Assembly: GCA_963696625.1 (NCBI GenBank)
Contig: CAVOKZ010000010.1
Coordinates: forward strand, 11,830-75,829
Length of the DNA stretch: 64,000 nucleotides
From: JAWVFN01 sp963696625
GTDB lineage: Bacteria; Actinomycetota; Thermoleophilia; Solirubrobacterales; 70-9
Direction: 5' to 3'
The notes beneath the pieces are model-generated. The model was not told where the DNA came from, made no database searches, and worked only from the letters and a program-made list of their open reading frames with translations. Both the position numbers and the translations under genes were made by a program. Below are positions 59,552-64,000 of this stretch, piece by piece. Each line of letters begins with the position of its first letter. Within the stretch, counting starts at the first letter, position 1.

Positions 59552-59950
59552 TCAGAAGCGTTCGACGCGGTTGTTGAACTCGGCCTCGTTGACGAGCGCT
59601 CGGTGCACCGGGCACTTGCCGGCGACGACGAGGAGCCGCTTCTCCTGCTCGTCGTCGAGCTCGGAGGGCAGCTTCAGCAGCACGTCGAAGCGCGAAGCGC
59701 TGCCGGAGGGGTCCGAGAGCTCGGCTTCGACCTCGACCTCGAGGTCGCCGACGTCCCAGCCCTTGCGGTCGGCGTACATCTCGACCGTGATCGCGGTGCA
59801 CGCCGCGAGGCTGGCGCAGAGCATCCGCGTCGGCTGTGGGCCCGCGTCCTTGCCACCCTCGGATTCGGGCTCGTCGATGACGACGGTGTGGCCGGTGTCG
59901 GTTTCGACCTCATGGGTGAAGCCGTCGCGTCTGCGGGCGACGACTTTCAC
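59552..59950 (-). CDS. OsmC-family protein
   Basis: This 132-residue OsmC/Ohr-type protein has the two redox Cys positions in LAACTAITVEMYADRKGW and GKCPVHRALV. Members reduce organic hydroperoxides or have unknown roles; the YhfA-like length fits the latter branch. ATGA overlap with the cobalamin adenosyltransferase indicates an operon. Confidence 0.88.
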   Translation of the reverse strand: MKVVARRRDGFTHEVETDTGHTVVIDEPESEGGKDAGPQPTRMLCASLAACTAITVEMYADRKGWDVGDLEVEVEAELSDPSGSASRFDVLLKLPSELDDEQEKRLLVVAGKCPVHRALVNEAEFNNRVERF

Positions 59951-60513
59951 TTGCCCCGCCCCGCGAACAGCTCCGGGTCGTCGACGTCGCCGGCGCGCGC
60001 CATCGCGAAGACGAGGTCCGAGCAGCGGTTTAGGAAGCGGCCGACCTCGGTCGGGCCGAGGTCCTCGGAAGAGGCGAGCTCGGTCATCCGCCGCTCGGCG
60101 CGGCGCAGGATCGCTCGGGCGAGGTCGAGCTGCGCCGAGACGTGGTTGCCCCCCGGGATCACGAACTTCGGCGGCAGGTTCACCCTCTCCATCAGGGCGT
60201 CGATCTCGCCGTCGAGCTCGTCGACCATGTCGGCGGTGATGCGGCTGATCCCATTCTCGAGGCGGTCGGCGGCCTCGGGCGCGGTGGCGAGCTCGGCCCC
60301 GGCGACGAACAGCTCGTTCTGGAGCCGCAGGATCAGCGTCGCCAGCACCGGCTCGGAGGGATCGCAGAGCGCCCGGGCGACCCCGAGCGCCGAGACCGCC
60401 TCGTCGATCGTGCCGTAGGCCTCGGTGCGCGGATGCGACTTCGGCACCCTGCCCCCGTACCAGAGCGAGGTGGTCCCGTCATCGCCCTTCTTCGTGTAGA
60501 TCTTCGGCGTCAA
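59947..60513 (-). CDS. ATP:cob(I)alamin adenosyltransferase, PduO type
   Basis: This 188-residue protein begins TPKIYTKKGDDGTTSLWYGG (the P-loop-like ATP site) and has FVIPGGNHVSAQLDLARAI with RRAERRM and FLNRCSDLVFAMAR. It makes adenosylcobalamin. TTG 60513 overlaps the upstream DUF1015 stop (TTGA) and places the motif at the usual distance from the start. Confidence 0.92.
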   Translation of the reverse strand: MTPKIYTKKGDDGTTSLWYGGRVPKSHPRTEAYGTIDEAVSALGVARALCDPSEPVLATLILRLQNELFVAGAELATAPEAADRLENGISRITADMVDELDGEIDALMERVNLPPKFVIPGGNHVSAQLDLARAILRRAERRMTELASSEDLGPTEVGRFLNRCSDLVFAMARAGDVDDPELFAGRGK

Positions 60514-61760
60514 CTGAGCGGGTTGAACACTACGCCCGTGAGCAGCTTGGGAAAGAAGTAGGTCGACTTCGGCGGCATCGTCTCGCCGGAGGCGGCGACC
60601 TCGCGAACCTGCTCCACCGGAGTGGGGCGGAGGAAGAAGGCGGCGTGGGCCTCGCCGGAGTCGAGCTTGCCGAGGGCGCCGTCGAGGCTCGACTGGTAGG
60701 CGAGTCCCTTCTTGGCGGCGATGTCGTCCTCGCTGAGCCCGAGCGCGCCGCGCAGGATCAGGGCCTCGAGCGCCGCGGCGTCGAGCCGGCGGTAGGCGTC
60801 GGAACGGCCGGCGAGCGCCTCGTCGAGGACGGCCGTGTCCTTGAGCGTCAGCCGCTGGGGCTGCTTGTGATGGGCGTCCATGAAGCCGAAGGCGGCCGGG
60901 CCGTCTTCGGCCCCGGGAATCAGCTCGTCGTCGCCGACCTCGCGGACGTCGAACAGATCGGAGAAGGCCGACCGCAGCGCCTCCCGCTGCGAGTCGCTGA
61001 CCTCGGTCAGCAGCCGGTGGGTCGCGAACACCGTCAGCCCGGGGTCCTCGAGCGAGACGAGCGCCATCAGCACATAGTTGTGCTCGCCATCGCCGCCGAC
61101 CTCGCGGGCGTAGGTCATCGCGGTCTCGTAGCGGTGGTGGCCGTCGGCGATCAGCAGCTCGGCGTCTGCGAGCCCGTCCCGAACGGCGTCGTGGACGGCG
61201 GCGTCGTCGATCTTCCAGATCCGGTGGACCGTGCCGTCGTCGTCGGTGGCCTCGCCCCACGGGTCCTGCTGCGGTGCACCGCCGAGCAGGTTCCAGGTCG
61301 TCCCGGGGTGAAGCGAGAAGATCGGCGAGAGGTTGTGGCCGGTCGCGCGGGTCAGCCGCAGCCGGTCTTCCTTGGGCCCGGGCTGGGTGCGCTCGTGGGG
61401 CCGGATCGCGCCCTCGCCGTAGTCGGCGAGGCGAACGCGACAGAGGATCCCGCGGCGCGTGTGCGAGCCGCCATCGGGACCCGTGTAGTCCTGCTCAAGC
61501 GCCCAGAGGCTCGGGGCTTCGTCGGCGGTGAGCATGCCGTCGGCGAGCCACTTCTCCATCGTCGCCGCCGCGTGTTCGTAGCGGTCGCCCCCATCGGGGG
61601 CCTCGGGGAGGTCGATCTCGACCACGTTGTGAGGCGAGCGATCAAGCAGCTCGGCGCGGCGAGCGGCGTCGATCACGTCGTAGGGCGGCGCCACGACGTT
61701 GCCGATGTCGACCTTCGCCGGGTCGTAGTGGACCGCCTTGATCGGGAGGACCTCTGCCAT
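60510..61760 (-). CDS. DUF1015-family protein
   Basis: This 416-residue protein has the family phrases VVAPPYDVIDAARRAELL, RPHERTQPGPKEDRL, LIADGHHRYETAMTYA and AHHKQPQRL. DUF1015 (SerB2-associated in some taxa) has a HGHHR-like motif suggesting a catalytic or phosphate-binding site, but its reaction is not established. It heads the PduO-OsmC operon. Confidence 0.88.
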   Translation of the reverse strand: MAEVLPIKAVHYDPAKVDIGNVVAPPYDVIDAARRAELLDRSPHNVVEIDLPEAPDGGDRYEHAAATMEKWLADGMLTADEAPSLWALEQDYTGPDGGSHTRRGILCRVRLADYGEGAIRPHERTQPGPKEDRLRLTRATGHNLSPIFSLHPGTTWNLLGGAPQQDPWGEATDDDGTVHRIWKIDDAAVHDAVRDGLADAELLIADGHHRYETAMTYAREVGGDGEHNYVLMALVSLEDPGLTVFATHRLLTEVSDSQREALRSAFSDLFDVREVGDDELIPGAEDGPAAFGFMDAHHKQPQRLTLKDTAVLDEALAGRSDAYRRLDAAALEALILRGALGLSEDDIAAKKGLAYQSSLDGALGKLDSGEAHAAFFLRPTPVEQVREVAASGETMPPKSTYFFPKLLTGVVFNPLS

Positions 61761-61769
61761 GAGCGCGCA

Positions 61770-61775
61770 AGCCTA
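61770..61775 (-). promoter_or_regulatory. -10 box of the DUF1015-PduO-OsmC operon
   Basis: TAGGCT on the minus strand lies 9 bases before ATG 61760; leaderless arrangement. Confidence 0.55.
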
Positions 61776-61817
61776 ATCACACCGCGGTTCGCCCGCGCAC
61801 GGGCGTCTGGGGCGGGT

Positions 61818-62012
61818 CTGGCGCAACACCGGCTCCACCACTTCAAGAACGAGCACTACCGGCACGGGATCACCAACGGCTTCAGCGACACGGTGCTGGG
61901 GACGAATCCCGACCGGCGCGACGTGAAACGCTCGCGCACGGCGCGCACCCTTACACAAACCACCGCCTCCTCCGCTTCGCGTCCGGGGGCGTCGGCGGAG
62001 GGCTCTCCATGA
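61818..62012 (+). pseudogene. C-terminal remnant of a sterol desaturase/fatty-acid hydroxylase gene
   Basis: The frame encodes RLHHFKNEHYRHGITNGFSD followed by TVLGTNPDRRDVK, which matches the C-terminal HHxxH / GxTxxxxDxxxGT pattern of membrane fatty-acid hydroxylases. Nothing of the preceding membrane domain is present upstream. The frame then runs through hairpin repeat copy A5 to a stop at 62010-62012. It is best read as a gene remnant. Confidence 0.5.
61964..61991 (+). repeat. Hairpin repeat family 1, copy A5
   Basis: Arms CGCC (61964-61967) and GGCG (61988-61991) flank the 20-nt core. It lies between the hydroxylase remnant and the convergent acyl-CoA ligase. Confidence 0.8.
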
Positions 62013-62022
62013 ATGGCCCTTA

Positions 62023-63567
62023 TCAGCGGGCTGTGGCCTCGCGTTCCTTGTCCTTGAGAACCCGGCGGAGGATCTTGCCCGAGGCTGACTTGGGAATCTC
62101 GTCGGTCAGCTCGACCAGGCGGATGCGCTTCTGCGGCGCGATGCGCTCGCCGACCCAGGCGATCAGCTCCTCGGGGTCGAGGTCGTCGCCGGCCGCGACG
62201 ATGTAGGCCTTGGGCAGCTCGCCGGCCTCCTCGTCTGGGACGCCGACGACCGCGACGTCCGCCACCCCCGGGTGGCCGTGGATCAGCGCCTCGAGCTCGG
62301 CGGGCGGCACCTGGAAGCCGTTGTACTTGATCAGCTCCTTGAGCCGGTCGACGATCTCGAAGTAGCCGTCTTCGTCGCGGACTCCGACGTCGCCGGTGTG
62401 AAGCCAGCCGTCGGCGTCGATCGTCGCCGCGGTGGCTTCTTCGTTGCCGAGGTAGCCCTTCATCACCTGGGGCCCGCGGATCCAAAGCTCGCCGCGCTCG
62501 CCGTCGGCGACGTCCTCGCCGGTCTCGGGGTCGATGACGCGCACCTCGGTGCCGATCAGCGGCGGGCCGATCGACCCGGGCTTGTTCTCGGCCTCCGGGA
62601 ACAGCGTGTGGGTGACGGGGCTCGTCTCGGTCAGGCCGTAGCCCTGAATCACCTTGGCGCCGCTGCGCTCCTTGAGCTGCTCGACGAGGTCGGGGCCGAG
62701 CGGGGCGGCCCCCGACATGATGATTTCGACGCTCGAGAGATCGCGGCCCTCGACCGCGGGGTGCTTGGCGAGCGCCAGCGCGATCGGCGGGACGACGAAC
62801 AGCCGGGTCGCCTTGTGCTCCTCGGCGATCGCGAGGTACTGCTCTAGATCGAAGCGGGGCATGGTCACGATCTTGGCGCCGCCGCGAAGGCCGAGGTTCA
62901 TCGTCACCTGCATTCCGTAGATGTGGAAGAAGGGCAGGCAGCCGATCAGGACGTCGTCGTCGCTGGGCCCGATCACGGGCTTTGCCTGGAGCAGGTTGGC
63001 GACGAGGTTGCGGTGGGTGAGCATCACGCCCTTGGGCATGCCGGTGGTGCCGCTCGAGTAGGGGAGGACGGCGAGGTCCTCGGCGGGGTCGATCTCGACC
63101 TCGGGCGCGTCGCCGGGGTCGCCGAACAGCTCGGAGAAGCTCTCCTCGCCGACGACGAAGACATCTTCGACCCCGGCGGCGGCCGCGGCCTCGGCCGCGA
63201 TCTCGTGACCGGCCGGGACCGTGACCAGCATCCGCGCGCCCGAATCCGAGAGCTGATGAGTCAGCTCGGCGGCGGTGTACAGCGGGTTGACGGTCGTGCA
63301 CATGCCGCCCGCTGACGTGGCGGCGTGGAAGATCACCGCGTACTCGGGCATGTTCGGCATGAACACGCCGAGCACATCGCCCTCGCCGAACCCCCGGGAC
63401 GCCAGCCCGGCGGCGAGCGCCTTGGTCTGCCCGGCCAGCTCGCCATAAGTCAGCGTCCGGCCGCTCGTCCCATCGACTAACGCCGGCGCATCGGCCCACT
63501 GGCCCGCGTGCTCGAACACGAACGAGGTGACGTCGGTATCCGGAATCTCGAGTTTGCCTTCGGTCAT
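62023..63567 (-). CDS. Acyl-CoA ligase (4-coumarate/long-chain type, AMP-forming)
   Basis: This 514-residue ANL-superfamily enzyme has the P-loop YSSGTTGMPKGVMLTH, substrate-site IMSGAAPLG, QGYGLTETSPV, hinge ELWIRGPQVMKGYLGN with GWLHTGDVG, and catalytic Lys in PKSASGKILRR. It activates a carboxylic acid to acyl-CoA; 4-coumarate or medium/long fatty acids are likely. AAGGAGG precedes ATG 63567. Confidence 0.93.
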   Translation of the reverse strand: MTEGKLEIPDTDVTSFVFEHAGQWADAPALVDGTSGRTLTYGELAGQTKALAAGLASRGFGEGDVLGVFMPNMPEYAVIFHAATSAGGMCTTVNPLYTAAELTHQLSDSGARMLVTVPAGHEIAAEAAAAAGVEDVFVVGEESFSELFGDPGDAPEVEIDPAEDLAVLPYSSGTTGMPKGVMLTHRNLVANLLQAKPVIGPSDDDVLIGCLPFFHIYGMQVTMNLGLRGGAKIVTMPRFDLEQYLAIAEEHKATRLFVVPPIALALAKHPAVEGRDLSSVEIIMSGAAPLGPDLVEQLKERSGAKVIQGYGLTETSPVTHTLFPEAENKPGSIGPPLIGTEVRVIDPETGEDVADGERGELWIRGPQVMKGYLGNEEATAATIDADGWLHTGDVGVRDEDGYFEIVDRLKELIKYNGFQVPPAELEALIHGHPGVADVAVVGVPDEEAGELPKAYIVAAGDDLDPEELIAWVGERIAPQKRIRLVELTDEIPKSASGKILRRVLKDKEREATAR

Positions 63568-63646
63568 CTTCTCCTCCTTGCGGCCCTGCAGGGCGAGCCT
63601 ACCGGCTCGCGCCTGGACCCGATTCCGTCCGACAGCGATGCGAACA

Positions 63647-63652
63647 TACGTT
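63647..63652 (+). promoter_or_regulatory. -10 box of the HTH gene
   Basis: TACGTT lies 9 bases before ATG 63662; leaderless arrangement. Confidence 0.45.
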
Positions 63653-63661
63653 CGATCTCAA

Positions 63662-64000
63662 ATGACACATGCCTCGTACCTGAAGGAGAAGGCGAGGCAG
63701 CTGCGCACCGAAAGGAAGCTGACTCTCGACGAGATCTCCGAACGCCTCGCCCTGCCACGGACGACGATCTACTACTGGATCCGGGATTTGCCTCGTCCGC
63801 CGCGTCCCGTCCGAACGGATGGCCGGAGGCAGCCCGAGCGAAGGGCAACAGGGCGATGCAAGCGAAGTACAAGAAACTCCGTGACGACGCCTACGAACGG
63901 GGAGCGGCGGAGCTTGAAGAGCTGCTCCCACTCCCGACGTTCATCGATTTCGTAGTCCTCTTCATCACAGAGGGACACAAGCGCGCTCGCAACGCCCTGT
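63662..64000 (+). pseudogene. Helix-turn-helix protein gene, frameshifted and cut by the window end
   Basis: ATG 63662 opens MTHASYLKEKARQLRTERKL followed by an HTH (TLDEISERLALPRTTIYYWI). After PRPPRPV the frame gives low-complexity sequence and a stop at 63953-63955. The neighbouring frame from about 63814 carries a convincing continuation: NGWPEAARAKGNRAMQAKYK, then FIDFVVLFITEGHKRARNAL to the window end. A one-base deletion near 63800-63812 would explain this. It is either a recent mutation or a sequencing error. Confidence 0.6.

Overview
This window is about 70% G+C and comes from a high-GC actinobacterium. Class Thermoleophilia (Solirubrobacterales-like) is my best inference. It rests on the mix of GuaB3, DUF3352 lipoproteins, lysine-tailed secreted proteins, R2lox, an LAFTG surface protein and leaderless TAnnnT promoters. 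I see no rRNA, tRNA, CRISPR array, intact transposase or prophage, so the window is chromosomal core with scattered small repeats and gene remnants.

Layout. 1-3.3 kb: end of a D-Ala-D-Ala carboxypeptidase, a PfkB sugar kinase and an HD-GYP protein. 3.3-6.6 kb: guaB3 and guaA, then a broken cupin gene. 6.6-10.2 kb: an M23 peptidase under a cyclic-di-AMP riboswitch, then rplM, rpsI (with an unusual acidic repeat extension) and glmM. 10.3-15.2 kb: phosphoglucomutase, glmS and a lysine-tailed secreted protein. 15.2-21.2 kb: a DUF3352 lipoprotein, acpS, NAD(P)HX repair, alr and a CCA-adding-type enzyme. 21.3-28.7 kb: HIT, enoyl-CoA hydratase, infA, a glycosidase, an ABC-2 exporter and small secreted proteins. 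28.6-36.1 kb: GT4, then a canonical cytochrome c oxidase operon (ctaC, ctaD, a Usp-like gene, ctaE), a deacetylase and a diheme cytochrome c. 36.2-43.9 kb: CBS protein, frameshifted SanA/YdcF gene, esterase, and a minus-strand cluster with ctaA, small membrane proteins, ctaB and a second COX I/COX II pair. 44-48 kb: SCP2-R2lox fusion, PAP2 and a UPF0104-type protein. 48-57 kb: trxB, a fatty-acid oxidation operon, an LAFTG surface protein and thiolase. 57-64 kb: hydrolases, OsmC, cobalamin adenosyltransferase, DUF1015, acyl-CoA ligase and a frameshifted HTH gene cut by the window end.

Most notable. The second COX I/COX II pair (41.3-43.9 kb) keeps the fold, full length, a promoter and the heme-A-synthesis operon context. 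Yet it has lost every heme a, heme a3 and CuB ligand in subunit I and both CuA cysteines in subunit II. It therefore looks like a maintained, cofactor-free oxidase-like complex rather than a respiratory oxidase.

Two interspersed hairpin repeat families are also visible. One has a constant 20-nt core and variable arms that stay complementary from copy to copy. One of its copies lies in frame inside the SCP2-R2lox gene. The other family forms the signal-peptide region of a deacetylase. Gene expression appears to rely heavily on leaderless mRNAs: about twenty genes have a TAnnnT hexamer 6-13 bases before their start codon.
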